Part shown: positions 28,575 through 37,596 of the stretch, one piece after another
Layout: every line of letters begins with the position of its first letter
How positions within the stretch are numbered: the first letter of the stretch is position 1
DNA from: Bacteroidota bacterium
GTDB lineage: Bacteria > Bacteroidota > Bacteroidia > Bacteroidales > JAAUTT01
NCBI GenBank assembly: GCA_030706405.1
Contig: JAUZOO010000004.1
Span: forward strand, 372,765-436,764
DNA length: 64,000 bases
Direction of reading: 5' to 3'
Made by a program: the position numbers and the translations under genes
The notes under the pieces: generated by a model
The model's database searches: none
What the model was told of the DNA's origin: nothing
The model's input: the letters and a program-made list of their open reading frames with translations, nothing else

Positions 28575-30563
28575 TTATTGATTATACCCGGGATTTTGAT
28601 AAGCTGCTTTTTCCTCGGTTGTCATATCCAGGTTATCAATTTGCCCTTGCGGAATAGGACGCAGATAATAATGATGTGTTGCATCATTCAAAAGATCGGT
28701 ACGGGTTACCGTTACCGGTTTATGGTCATTAAGGTCTTTCCCGCAAATTGTATAAGTTGCGGCAATTTCTTCCCATTTTTGGGTACGCACTAAATCATAC
28801 CAGCGGTAGCCTTCGCCATAGTACTCGCGCGAACGTTCGGCCAATATGTAATTTACATCTATAGTTGCAGGCGTTGCAGCTACCATAGCTGCACTGTTAT
28901 CTTGCACTTTAACAACATTTCCGCCATTGCTCCAGCGCCACATTCCGGCACGCGCACGAATCACATTAATCAATGCCCTGGCGCTTCCATCTGTTCCTGC
29001 TACGGCCTTTATAGTCGCGCCCTTCACTGCGGCTTCAGCAGCAAGAAAGTACAGCTCGGATAATTTAGCTACAACAAATGGACGGGTACTACCTGCATTA
29101 GGAGACCCCAGCCCTACACCATTATCCGTCCGGTAAGGGCCAAGTTTCCAAAGACCAGGGTAAACAAGCCGGCTTATACCACTCGGAGAGATTACATAAT
29201 CAGCCCTGCCGGGCAATACACCTGCGCCTACAGCACTATTAAAAGTAGTATTGGAATAATCAATAGTTCCTGTCGGCTCATTATCCAAAAATGTCAGCAC
29301 TGCATCACCTTGGGCAATCAGCATATTGTTTGCATTATACAAGGTAGCATTGGTAATACCAGCTTTATTAAAGTTGGCACGGTAAACTGTGGTGAATGTA
29401 CCATCGTACCGTGAATCATTCGTCTTGTCGGCAAAAGTGTTGGTAAACACATCAATCGGAGGTGCCAGACGGACCCAGGGACGGCCTAACGATTGGACGG
29501 CTTCACGTTGTACTGAATTAACAACTGTTTTGGAGCTCCAATTTGTCTTAGAACTTGCAATGGCTGTGTAATTCCATGTTAAAAACCAGCCTGCAAAATT
29601 AGCACCATTACCTCCTGATTCATAAGAAAGACTTGCCCCATTGTACAGTTCACTTGTTTGGGTATGGTCGGCATACAGAATAGCTTCCTTGTTATAGTCG
29701 TTAGTACCTACGTTAACGTCATAATAGGTTGTTTGTAAAGCGTAATTTGTACCTGCCCCACTTATGCCAGCTGTTGCCATATCGTAGGCTGCCTGATAAT
29801 ACCATTGGGCATTATGTCCGTCAGGGTCAGTTCTTGTACTTGCCGGATAGGTAGGGATATTTTTAGGGTTTTCAAGCCACCACGCATAGGTCAGGTAAGC
29901 TTTTGCCAACAATAAGCGTGCAGCGGTTTTAGTTGCGCCGCCGGTTACACGTGGTGCATCGGGCAAATCATTTAGCGCTGTCAACAAGTCCGGGAACACC
30001 GCTTTAGTATAAACTTCCGGCACAGTGTTACGTACAGATGTTCGAACCGTTGAAGTATTGAATTTCAGCACACCTGAGCCTAAATCAAGAGGCACTCCTC
30101 CGAATGTTTGCACCAACAAAAAATAATCAAATGCTCTGAAAAGCCTGGCTTCCGCAATAATAGCCGCACTAATGGTCCCTAAAGCAGTAGCATTTTCAAT
30201 AACACCACTGGCCGTATTGATATTCGTAAATGCAGTACCCCAAAGCACTCCTGCATCGTTTTGGGTAGGCGACAGCAAACCTTTGCCCGATAAGTCATGA
30301 TATGCAAAGTTACTGGCATCACCACTTGCTCCCCATGTTGCCTCATCAGTACCGGTTTCGCAGTGATTTAAGTAATATCCATTTCCATACAGTTGGCGTA
30401 AATGTTGGTACATTCCGGTTACGCCCCCCATAATACCTGCCTGCGTTTTGAAATAATCAGGAGTATAAATAGCGCGAGGTTGTTCGTCCAAAATATTAGA
30501 GCATCCAGCCAGGAACATTATCAGGAGTGCTGTTCCTATAAATTTTATAGGTGTATGTTTCAT
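28575..30563 (-). CDS. susD: SusD/RagB-like lipoprotein of the FecR-controlled pair
   Basis: This 662-residue lipoprotein has the lipobox MFLAGC (Cys about 21) and SusD marks: the helical start TPDYFKTQAGIMGGVTGMY, RLFRAFDYFLLVQTFGGVP, and the C-terminal AERSREYYGEGYRWYDLVRT. It starts 11 bp after its SusC gene. It is clearly different from the two SusD proteins of the tandem operon and probably recognises another part or form of the polysaccharide. The ligand is unknown. Confidence 0.93.
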   Translation of the reverse strand: MKHTPIKFIGTALLIMFLAGCSNILDEQPRAIYTPDYFKTQAGIMGGVTGMYQHLRQLYGNGYYLNHCETGTDEATWGASGDASNFAYHDLSGKGLLSPTQNDAGVLWGTAFTNINTASGVIENATALGTISAAIIAEARLFRAFDYFLLVQTFGGVPLDLGSGVLKFNTSTVRTSVRNTVPEVYTKAVFPDLLTALNDLPDAPRVTGGATKTAARLLLAKAYLTYAWWLENPKNIPTYPASTRTDPDGHNAQWYYQAAYDMATAGISGAGTNYALQTTYYDVNVGTNDYNKEAILYADHTQTSELYNGASLSYESGGNGANFAGWFLTWNYTAIASSKTNWSSKTVVNSVQREAVQSLGRPWVRLAPPIDVFTNTFADKTNDSRYDGTFTTVYRANFNKAGITNATLYNANNMLIAQGDAVLTFLDNEPTGTIDYSNTTFNSAVGAGVLPGRADYVISPSGISRLVYPGLWKLGPYRTDNGVGLGSPNAGSTRPFVVAKLSELYFLAAEAAVKGATIKAVAGTDGSARALINVIRARAGMWRWSNGGNVVKVQDNSAAMVAATPATIDVNYILAERSREYYGEGYRWYDLVRTQKWEEIAATYTICGKDLNDHKPVTVTRTDLLNDATHHYYLRPIPQGQIDNLDMTTEEKAAYQNPGYNQ

Positions 30564-30574
30564 TGCTTTATGTT

Positions 30575-33500
30575 TTAAAATGTTACATTAAGGCCAATCA
30601 AATAATTACGGGTTGTAGGCGTATTGACCGCTATAGTCAGCAAACGTCTCTGAGCGTATGACAATGGTACAGCCGCATTTTCGTTGCCATATGAGTTGGT
30701 TTCCGGATCCATACCCGATTCTTTAGTGTAAGGAGAGAACATTACAAATGGATTTTCCACAGTGCCATAAATCCGCAACTTTTCAATACCTGCGAACTTA
30801 AGCCATTTAGGATTAACAGAATATCCAAGAGTTATGGTGCGCACCTTCAGGTATGACGCATCAAAGTAGCCCAAAGTACTGGCATATTTTGGATTGTCAC
30901 CGCCAACCCCGTTGGGTTTGGGATATTTAGCCCCGGTGTTGGTTGGGGTCCAGTAATCAACTCTCACATTATTACCCGATCTTGTATTCATATTATTAAG
31001 GTAGCTTGCCCCTCCATATAGGGTACTCATTACAATACCTCCGCTTTTGAAGGTACCAATAACGCTCAGGTCGAACCCTTTATAACCCACACGGGTATTG
31101 AAACCACCCTGAAAGTCTGGTGTAATGTCCATAATTTGCCGATCGGCAGGTCCAATTGCCCTGGTAGGTTTTCCATCAGCATCGTAGGTTCCGGAATATT
31201 GTACTTTAATCATCCCTACGTTGGAAGAAGTTCCCGGCTCCAATGTACTCATATACTTATCATCTGCTTGCCAAAGTCCTATTTTCTTATAATCATAAAT
31301 TGCATCTATAGGATGGCCAACAAACCATGAATTACCCTCATCTCTGGTTGCTCCTGAAGCAAGTGCCAACAACTTATTGTGGTTAGAATATACATTTACG
31401 CCAACCTCCCAGGTCCAACCATTAAAATTGTTCAATATCACACCATTTAAAGACAGCTCAAAGCCCTTGTTCTGGGTTTCACCAATATTGGCTGTATAGG
31501 AACTTACTCCCGATGATGAAGGCATACCAACATCCATCAGTACATTTTTAGTCTTCATGGTATAATATTCAACTGTACCGGACAGACGGTTCTTCAGGAG
31601 GGTAAAATCTAAACCATAATTATAGGTTGTGGAGAATTCCCACCCCAATTTAGGATTGGGCAGTTTAGTTACAGAGAAACCGGTAGAGTAGGTACTACTA
31701 CCAAAGTTATAAGGATTAGCAGACATAATCCCTAGTGTAGCATAAGGAGCAACAGCCTGATTAGAGGTTTCTCCATACCCCACACGTAATTTCAAATTAT
31801 CTACCCATGTAACATCCTTCATAAACGATTCTTTATTGATATTCCATCCGACAGACACTGCAGGATAGGAATGCCATTTATAACCAGGCGCAAGTATTGA
31901 AGATGCATCAGAACGATATGTAACGCTCAACATATAACGATCATCGTAAGAATACATCACACGTCCCATATAGGACATCAACCCACTTTTCGTGTAAAGT
32001 TGATTATTAGGATCAACCGTAATGTCGGTAGAAGCTGCTCTTCCTAAATTATAGAATTGAAAGAAATCGGCAGGAAGATTTTTTGCTGATACTTGTGACT
32101 TATTGTATGTAGTTTGCTCTGCAGAGTACATCGCTACCACATTAACCTTATGTTTCTCGGCAAAAGTGCGGTCGTAGGTCAACAGGTTTTCAATTGCCCA
32201 GTTAATAGTATGCTCGTTACTAATACTAGCTGTTGAAGGATTTGTCGGTGTGCCACTGAACACTCCAATTCCGGTATAATTGCCATAGTTGCTTTGACGA
32301 TAATTCAAACCCAGGTTAACACGTGCCTTTAACCCCTCTACGCCAGGAATTTTCACTTCTCCGAAAGCAGAATTGTAAGAGCCAAAAGCTCTGGTCTGGT
32401 CAATATATTGATCTCCCAAAGCCTCTATAGTTGATCTTGTAGATACCCATTGAGCACCTGAAGTAGCCTCCTGGATTCTCGTTTTCATCGTTCCGTCAGC
32501 ATTATAAATATTGGCAATTGGCGACCTTGCCAAAGCGTTACCCACGGCACCAAGATTATTGGCATTATTGATAGAATAATTACTGTTCGAAGAAAAACCA
32601 AAGTGTACGTAATTACCGATAAGCTGATCGAGTGATGCACGCATAGAATAACGGGTAAAGTTTTGCAACGGAATAACAGCTTGATCTTTGAAATATCCCA
32701 ATCCAAAATTATAGCTTCCTTTTTCGTTTCCGCCCGTAATACCTAAATCATGATTTGTTACGGTTCCGGCTTTATATAAAAGGTCCTGCCAATCTGTATT
32801 TACATCGTTCGATTCATCAATTGTATTTTTAGATTGATTGTTCGATGCAGCACGAAGGGCTACAAACTCAGGACCGTTCATCATGGGGTATTTGGCAAAA
32901 ATCGGTTTCGTCCCAAAATATCCATTATAAGAAACTTGCGCTTTTTTTCCTTTTGACCCGTTGTTTGAGGTTACCAGGATAACCCCGTTGGCACCACGTG
33001 AACCATAAATAGCGGTGGCGGAAGCATCCTTTAAGATATCAATACTTTTAATATCGTCGGTACTAATATCACTGATAGATCCGGCAAAGGGAATACCATC
33101 AAGCACGATCAACGGATCGTTGGTAGCAATGAGCGAACGCGAACCGCGGATACGGATTTGCATTGATGAACCCGGCTTAGATGATGTCTGCGACATTTCC
33201 ACACCCGCAATACGGCCTTGCAAGGCCCTGGAAATATCAGAAGCCGGGATATCCCGCAATTTATCACCCTTCATGGACGCAACCGAACCGGTCACGGCTT
33301 CCTTCCGTTGATTTCCATAACCAACAACAACAACCTCTTCCAGTTTCTTCACATCAGGCTTCAGTTTAATATCGATAGTCGATTTACCGGCTACACTGAC
33401 CGTTTCTGAAGCATATCCAATAAAAGAAAAAGTAAGGATCGCATCCGGAGAAGAAATATCGATGGAATATTTCCCATTTACATCCGTTACAGTTCCCTTC

Positions 33501-33946
33501 TGGGTACCTTTAATCATAATGGTTACAGCCGGAATAGCTTCACCGGTTGTTTCGTCAACAACGGTTCCGGTTACTTTTTGTTGCTGAAGTTCCTTGGCCG
33601 GAGCAATTACGATAAGATTATCTTCAAGGATTTTATAAGACATCCTGGAGGAACTTAATAATTGATCCAATACCTGCATGATTGACTTATTGGACACATT
33701 TAACGACACGGTTTTACTAAGTTCGAAGAATGCATCGTTAAAAAAGAACCGGTATTTTGTCTGTCCCTCAATCGTTCTCAAAACTTCTTTTATCGCCTGA
33801 TCTTTTACCTTAAAATTAAGACATTGCCCCTTGGTGGTTACAGAGGCAGAAATCTGCCACATACATAAACCCAAGGTTAAGATAGTTAGTTTCATACGTA
33901 ATGTTAGTTTTTTATAAAACTTGAGAAAGTTTCGTTGTTTTTTCAT
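30575..33946 (-). CDS. susC: SusC-like TonB-dependent transducer with STN signalling domain
   Basis: This 1123-residue SusC has, after the signal peptide, a secretin/TonB short N-terminal (STN) domain (about 45-118, IKEVLRTIEGQTKYRFFF then MSYKILEDNLIVI). A CarboxypepD_reg domain (about 125-200), the plug (VVVGYGNQRKEAVTGSV, ATAIYGSRGANGVILV) and the barrel follow. An STN domain identifies a transducer that passes a substrate signal to a FecR anti-sigma factor, as in FecA. The matching fecR and ECF sigma genes lie directly upstream. It forms a pair with the SusD encoded 11 bp downstream. The cargo is unknown, but xylan-derived sugars are likely from the surrounding genes. Confidence 0.95.
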   Translation of the reverse strand: MKKQRNFLKFYKKLTLRMKLTILTLGLCMWQISASVTTKGQCLNFKVKDQAIKEVLRTIEGQTKYRFFFNDAFFELSKTVSLNVSNKSIMQVLDQLLSSSRMSYKILEDNLIVIAPAKELQQQKVTGTVVDETTGEAIPAVTIMIKGTQKGTVTDVNGKYSIDISSPDAILTFSFIGYASETVSVAGKSTIDIKLKPDVKKLEEVVVVGYGNQRKEAVTGSVASMKGDKLRDIPASDISRALQGRIAGVEMSQTSSKPGSSMQIRIRGSRSLIATNDPLIVLDGIPFAGSISDISTDDIKSIDILKDASATAIYGSRGANGVILVTSNNGSKGKKAQVSYNGYFGTKPIFAKYPMMNGPEFVALRAASNNQSKNTIDESNDVNTDWQDLLYKAGTVTNHDLGITGGNEKGSYNFGLGYFKDQAVIPLQNFTRYSMRASLDQLIGNYVHFGFSSNSNYSINNANNLGAVGNALARSPIANIYNADGTMKTRIQEATSGAQWVSTRSTIEALGDQYIDQTRAFGSYNSAFGEVKIPGVEGLKARVNLGLNYRQSNYGNYTGIGVFSGTPTNPSTASISNEHTINWAIENLLTYDRTFAEKHKVNVVAMYSAEQTTYNKSQVSAKNLPADFFQFYNLGRAASTDITVDPNNQLYTKSGLMSYMGRVMYSYDDRYMLSVTYRSDASSILAPGYKWHSYPAVSVGWNINKESFMKDVTWVDNLKLRVGYGETSNQAVAPYATLGIMSANPYNFGSSTYSTGFSVTKLPNPKLGWEFSTTYNYGLDFTLLKNRLSGTVEYYTMKTKNVLMDVGMPSSSGVSSYTANIGETQNKGFELSLNGVILNNFNGWTWEVGVNVYSNHNKLLALASGATRDEGNSWFVGHPIDAIYDYKKIGLWQADDKYMSTLEPGTSSNVGMIKVQYSGTYDADGKPTRAIGPADRQIMDITPDFQGGFNTRVGYKGFDLSVIGTFKSGGIVMSTLYGGASYLNNMNTRSGNNVRVDYWTPTNTGAKYPKPNGVGGDNPKYASTLGYFDASYLKVRTITLGYSVNPKWLKFAGIEKLRIYGTVENPFVMFSPYTKESGMDPETNSYGNENAAVPLSYAQRRLLTIAVNTPTTRNYLIGLNVTF

Positions 33947-33977
33947 ATTTTTGTGTAGTTATTTTTAGACAATAGTG

Positions 33978-34066
33978 CCCCATCTCCATTTTAGGTGGGG
34001 TACGTTGAACTTCTAAGAATTATAGATTTTTTAAGACCGGGCATTGTTGTAGGAGACCTGCCCGGT
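33978..34066 (-). promoter_or_regulatory. Two adjacent hairpins between fecR and susC
   Basis: Hairpin A: CCCCATCT (33978-33985) with AGGTGGGG (33993-34000), 8 pairs including one G-U. Hairpin B: perfect ACCGGGCA (34036-34043) with TGCCCGGT (34059-34066). B lies 61 bp beyond the fecR stop, and A ends 32 bp before the susC start. On the minus strand neither is followed by a clear U-run; the T-run flanks B on the plus side. They may be an internal terminator/attenuator or stabilising 5' leader structures separating regulator from transporter expression. Confidence 0.45.
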
Positions 34067-34126
34067 TTATTTTTTTGTTAGGGTTAGTTCATAGGCTGAA
34101 TGGAATTTTAGTTAGACATAGTTAGT

Positions 34127-35278
34127 TTATTTGATTATATCCTGATAGTTTGCACTTCGTTTCCGTTCCTCTTTGATAGACACAACCCCTTTATTAATTT
34201 CATATTTAATCGGAGCAGTAAGTTCTATTACATTTAGGATCTGTTCTAAAGTCTCTTTGTTGAATCGTCCTGTAAATCGGTATTGGTTTAGCCTTGGAGA
34301 TTCAATCTGCACGGTCACGTTAAATTTCCGTTCAAGTATCTGACTTATATTTTCAAGCGATTCCGAATTTATAATCCAGATATTATCCTTCCATGAGGTA
34401 TAAATATTGGTATTGACATCAGAGTCAACCTTAACACCATTATTAACAGCCAGATCACTGCCCCTTCCAAGGCCTTGGGTTTGGGTTGTATTTTCATCAT
34501 CCGGCAAATTGCCCTTTGGGCAGTCCTGTGCCTCTTTCGTCAATACAACTACCTGTTTGGGTTTGAGCATTATATTTACGCCCTTGCCTTCTATTTTAAC
34601 TTTTCCTTCCACAAGTGTTGTTGTTACCTCCCGTTCTTCAGGGTAGGCTTTCACATTAAATGAAGTCCCCAGGGCTTTTATCTTTACCCCGAAAGCATCT
34701 ACAACAAAAGGCTTTTGAGGATTTTTCACAACCGAAAAATACCCTTCCCCTTCAAGATAAACATTTCGGTTAGTAAACCCATAATTACCCTTGTACCGCA
34801 AACGGCTCCCGGCATTCAACCACACATGGGTGCCGTCTGGCAAAACCAGCTCACTTTTTCCTCCTTTGGGGACTATAATTTCATGAACAACTTCACTTAA
34901 TTGTCTATTAGGTCCCCCTTTCGAAAGCAACAGCGTTGCTATTGTCCCCAAGGAAAAAAACAACATTACGGACGCTACGGCCAATAACCTATAAGTAATT
35001 TTCCATCTTTTTGCAGCATTTTCGGCATTATCAGAGGTTTCTATTTTATCCTTTAACTGATTCCATGCACCTTGTTTATTACCGGATATTTTTCCGCTAA
35101 CTTGAGAAACCGAAGTTAAGTCATAAAGGTTCTGGCATGACTTATAAAACTTTCTGTTTTCTTCAGACTCCTGAAGCCAATTGAGTAACTTACTCTTTTC
35201 TTCTTCGGATGCCTGATTCGACAAATAACTATAAATTAACAATTTGTATTCCTGATTTATATTTTCTTGTGAGTCCAT
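34127..35278 (-). CDS. FecR-family anti-sigma factor
   Basis: This 383-residue inner-membrane protein starts at the ATG at 35278 (MDSQENINQEYK), preferred over an in-frame TTG at 35287. A cytoplasmic N-terminal anti-sigma region (about 1-80) precedes one membrane helix (about 88-108, LLAVASVMLFFSLG). The periplasmic FecR domain (IIVPKGGKSELVLPDGTHVW, then NVYLEGEGYFSV) is followed by a C-terminal DUF4974 domain (NISQILERKFNVTVQI, FTGRFNKETLEQIL). Such proteins hold the ECF sigma factor inactive until the STN domain of the cognate SusC signals substrate. It lies between the sigma gene and susC, the standard order. An unusual insert rich in polar residues sits between the FecR and DUF4974 domains. 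Confidence 0.93.
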   Translation of the reverse strand: MDSQENINQEYKLLIYSYLSNQASEEEKSKLLNWLQESEENRKFYKSCQNLYDLTSVSQVSGKISGNKQGAWNQLKDKIETSDNAENAAKRWKITYRLLAVASVMLFFSLGTIATLLLSKGGPNRQLSEVVHEIIVPKGGKSELVLPDGTHVWLNAGSRLRYKGNYGFTNRNVYLEGEGYFSVVKNPQKPFVVDAFGVKIKALGTSFNVKAYPEEREVTTTLVEGKVKIEGKGVNIMLKPKQVVVLTKEAQDCPKGNLPDDENTTQTQGLGRGSDLAVNNGVKVDSDVNTNIYTSWKDNIWIINSESLENISQILERKFNVTVQIESPRLNQYRFTGRFNKETLEQILNVIELTAPIKYEINKGVVSIKEERKRSANYQDIIK

Positions 35279-35452
35279 AGTATACAATCTATTTATAAGA
35301 CGAATATTTACATTTGATAGGGTGACAGGATTTCTATTTTTTTAACAACAGGGCAATATTTTTTTACATCAAGTCGTTTTTTTGACTTTATAATAAATGA
35401 AAAGCTAATTCCTATAGAGAGTTTTGAATTCGGCAGATTTAGGAATGAGGTA

Positions 35453-36010
35453 TTAAAGATATTCCCCCAGTTGTTGCCGTAAGCTATCGATAGCTCGGCC
35501 AATTTGAGTTTTAACCGTATTGACAGATATATTAAACCGTTCAGAAATTTCGTTATAGGTAAGAAGTTCAAACCGGCTCGAACAAAAAATTTCCCGGCAT
35601 TGTTTGGGCAGTTGATTAATTGCTTCATGAACATCATGTTCTACCTCTTCAAGCTGAAGCATATTAAAAATATACTCTTCATTGACGCCTACCATCTCCA
35701 TAATTTGATCGTCGATTTCAATAAACGATCGCTGACCTGATGCTTGTTTCTGCCTGAGGCAGTCGGTGCTTGCATTAAAGACACTCCGAAAAAGGTAGGG
35801 CTTAATCCCGTAATTAATTTGTATTTTATCGCGTTTCTGCCATATTCTCAGAAATACATCATTAACAATTTCCTGCGCTTCCGCTTCATTTTTCAGGATA
35901 CCCAATGCATATAAATATAAGGTATCATAAAAACGTCGAAACATTAATTCAAATGCTTTATTATCGCTATTTCGAATTTTTTCCCAAATGCTTTCGTCAG
36001 TCAGTATCAT
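35453..36010 (-). CDS. ECF-type RNA polymerase sigma factor
   Basis: This is a 185-residue sigma-70 family protein starting at the ATG at 36010 (MILTDESIWEKI); an in-frame GTG at 36028 is a less likely start. Region 2 is visible (FELMFRRFYDTLYLYALGI, VNDVFLRIWQKR), and region 4 has the helix-turn-helix LTYNEISERFNISVNTVKTQ. There is no region 3, as expected for ECF factors. With the FecR protein and STN-SusC downstream it forms a complete outer-membrane-to-cytoplasm signalling chain, expected to activate the susC/susD genes at 33946-28575. The gap to fecR is 174 bp, so fecR may also have its own promoter. Confidence 0.94.
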   Translation of the reverse strand: MILTDESIWEKIRNSDNKAFELMFRRFYDTLYLYALGILKNEAEAQEIVNDVFLRIWQKRDKIQINYGIKPYLFRSVFNASTDCLRQKQASGQRSFIEIDDQIMEMVGVNEEYIFNMLQLEEVEHDVHEAINQLPKQCREIFCSSRFELLTYNEISERFNISVNTVKTQIGRAIDSLRQQLGEYL

Positions 36011-36333
36011 TAATAAAAAATTTGGCACAGGCGCCTAAGTAGCCATTATAGTTTCAAAATGTTATTCAAGGGAACATACCTATCATAGGCAACCATCTAT
36101 GCATCCGTCTGATATATAGCCCTAAGAATAAACCTCAAAAACAGCAAAAGCATTAGTAATACCTTAAGCATAAACCTTCAAACTTGCCCTTTCCAATTCA
36201 ATAGCAACAATAACAAGTATTTGGTCAGCTATACCAGATTCGCTTTTATTCTCTTATTGTTTTTCTTAAGACATCTAGTTACTGGTTACCAATTATTCAT
36301 ACGATATTCACTCTATAAATCCTAAGAATTTAC

Positions 36334-36377
36334 ATAATTTTAAGAACCTGCAAATTGTGGCAGGTTCTTAAAATTAT
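36334..36377 (-). terminator. Strong intrinsic terminator of the 36477-37160 gene
   Basis: A perfect 18-bp stem, ATAATTTTAAGAACCTGC (36334-36351) with its complement (36360-36377), encloses an 8-nt loop. It lies 100 bp past the stop of the minus-strand gene. The stem ends in A/T-rich arms on both sides. The rest of the 36011-36476 gap contains the presumed ECF sigma promoter but no gene. Confidence 0.7.
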
Positions 36378-36476
36378 TCAGAATAAGAAAAACCCAGAAA
36401 GCATAAGAATAATTGGAATAAAGGTTATCCTCAATAAAAAATTATCGGGCACCAACTCTTGAACTTTTTATTAAAG

Positions 36477-37160
36477 CTACTGCAGCGTATTTATGTAATC
36501 AACTAACTTAATTAAATCCCTTTCTTTTCCGACCTTTAACTTACTGGATTTTATATAAGCCTCAACTTGCTTGTTCTTTAAAAGATTACCTTCTAAATCA
36601 TTTTTTTTCGTAACCTTAAAGAATAAAGAATCTGTTGTTTTAAGATAGTATTCATCGTCGTTCTTTTCAAATTTTGCAGAACGAGCGTCTTGGTATCCTT
36701 TAGGTTGCTCTGCTGGCAAAAAAGTCACTGACAGCTTCTTATATAAGGCATTCTTACCTGGTTTTATACAAAAAAAATAGCCCTTTAATAATTTATTTCC
36801 TACTTTATAGTTAAATATTTCCAGTATATTATTCTGCATACGAATTTTTTTCACATTATCTTTCTCTAACCATAAAATTTGATCCTTGTTCTTAAATTCG
36901 ACTTCATCTTTATAGATATCATAACGTAACGATATTTCTAGGGAATCTCCAGTAGTAAAATACAATTCATTTTTTACAAAGTCAGAGGTAAAATATGGAG
37001 ACCCTTCAATATTCTGATAATTTGCATTAGACTCTCTAAACTTCATCTTAGCAACATCATTAAAAAACTCTGCGCTTCTTGAATTAGTTAAAAAATCTTG
37101 AGAGAACCCCCAAATAGTATTAAGCACTGTAAGCAAAAAAAATAGAGTAATTTTTCTCAT
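36477..37160 (-). CDS. Uncharacterised secreted protein of Bacteroidetes type
   Basis: This 227-residue protein has a signal peptide (MRKITLFFLLTVLNTIWGFSQ). I recognise a general pattern seen in Bacteroidetes hypothetical proteins: NIEGSPYFTSDFVKNEL, then SLRYDIYKDEVEFKNKDQI, then FNYKVGNKLLKGYFFCIKPG and a lysine-rich C-terminus ending in LIKLVDYINTL. No catalytic motif, lipobox or known domain is visible; the composition suggests a beta-rich periplasmic or surface protein. It stands alone between the ECF sigma gene and the enzyme bank, bounded by strong hairpins on both sides, so it is a separate transcription unit and may have nothing to do with xylan. Confidence 0.75.
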   Translation of the reverse strand: MRKITLFFLLTVLNTIWGFSQDFLTNSRSAEFFNDVAKMKFRESNANYQNIEGSPYFTSDFVKNELYFTTGDSLEISLRYDIYKDEVEFKNKDQILWLEKDNVKKIRMQNNILEIFNYKVGNKLLKGYFFCIKPGKNALYKKLSVTFLPAEQPKGYQDARSAKFEKNDDEYYLKTTDSLFFKVTKKNDLEGNLLKNKQVEAYIKSSKLKVGKERDLIKLVDYINTLQ

Positions 37161-37361
37161 AATGTTGTAGTTTTTAATTTTAAGTAAGTTGTTAAGATGT
37201 TTGTTTACCTCACATAATTCAAATATGTAGGGTAATGATTTGTATAGAAACCTTTTTTTATTTTAAAACAAGCACTAAAAAATTTCAAACCCTTTAAAAT
37301 ATCTATGATATCTCAAACTATACTCGACATTTATTAAATAACAAGAATTTAATAGTCAAAA

Positions 37362-37408
37362 GAAGGCTGTCTATTAGGAATCTGACATTTCCCTTTAGAC
37401 AGCTCTTC
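37362..37408 (-). terminator. Terminator below the GH2 remnant
   Basis: GAAGGCTGTCTA (37362-37373) pairs with TAGACAGCTCTTC (37396-37408) with one bulged base; on the minus strand it is followed by TTTTGACTATT. It ends transcription coming from the enzyme genes above. The rest of 37161-37596 has no gene. TATCTTTG on the minus strand (37504-37497) matches the Bacteroidetes -7 consensus but lacks a well-spaced -33 element. Confidence 0.65.
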
Positions 37409-37596
37409 ATCATCTAACTTTAAACTACTAACTACTACTAACTATTCTAGATATTTTTTGATATCATCTTTGTCGTTCCGACTCGTTTATCTGATACAAA
37501 GATATTTTCGTAACAACTTTTTTAATTATCAATAAATAACGAAAACTGGTATTTCTGTAACAATTAGAAAAAAGGTAAACAGATTCGACATTACGC

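Noticed and set aside
35308-35637. 109-codon minus-strand frame overlapping the end of the ECF sigma gene
   Set aside because: It is a shifted-frame reading of the sigma gene, whose region 2 and region 4 motifs are in the other frame.
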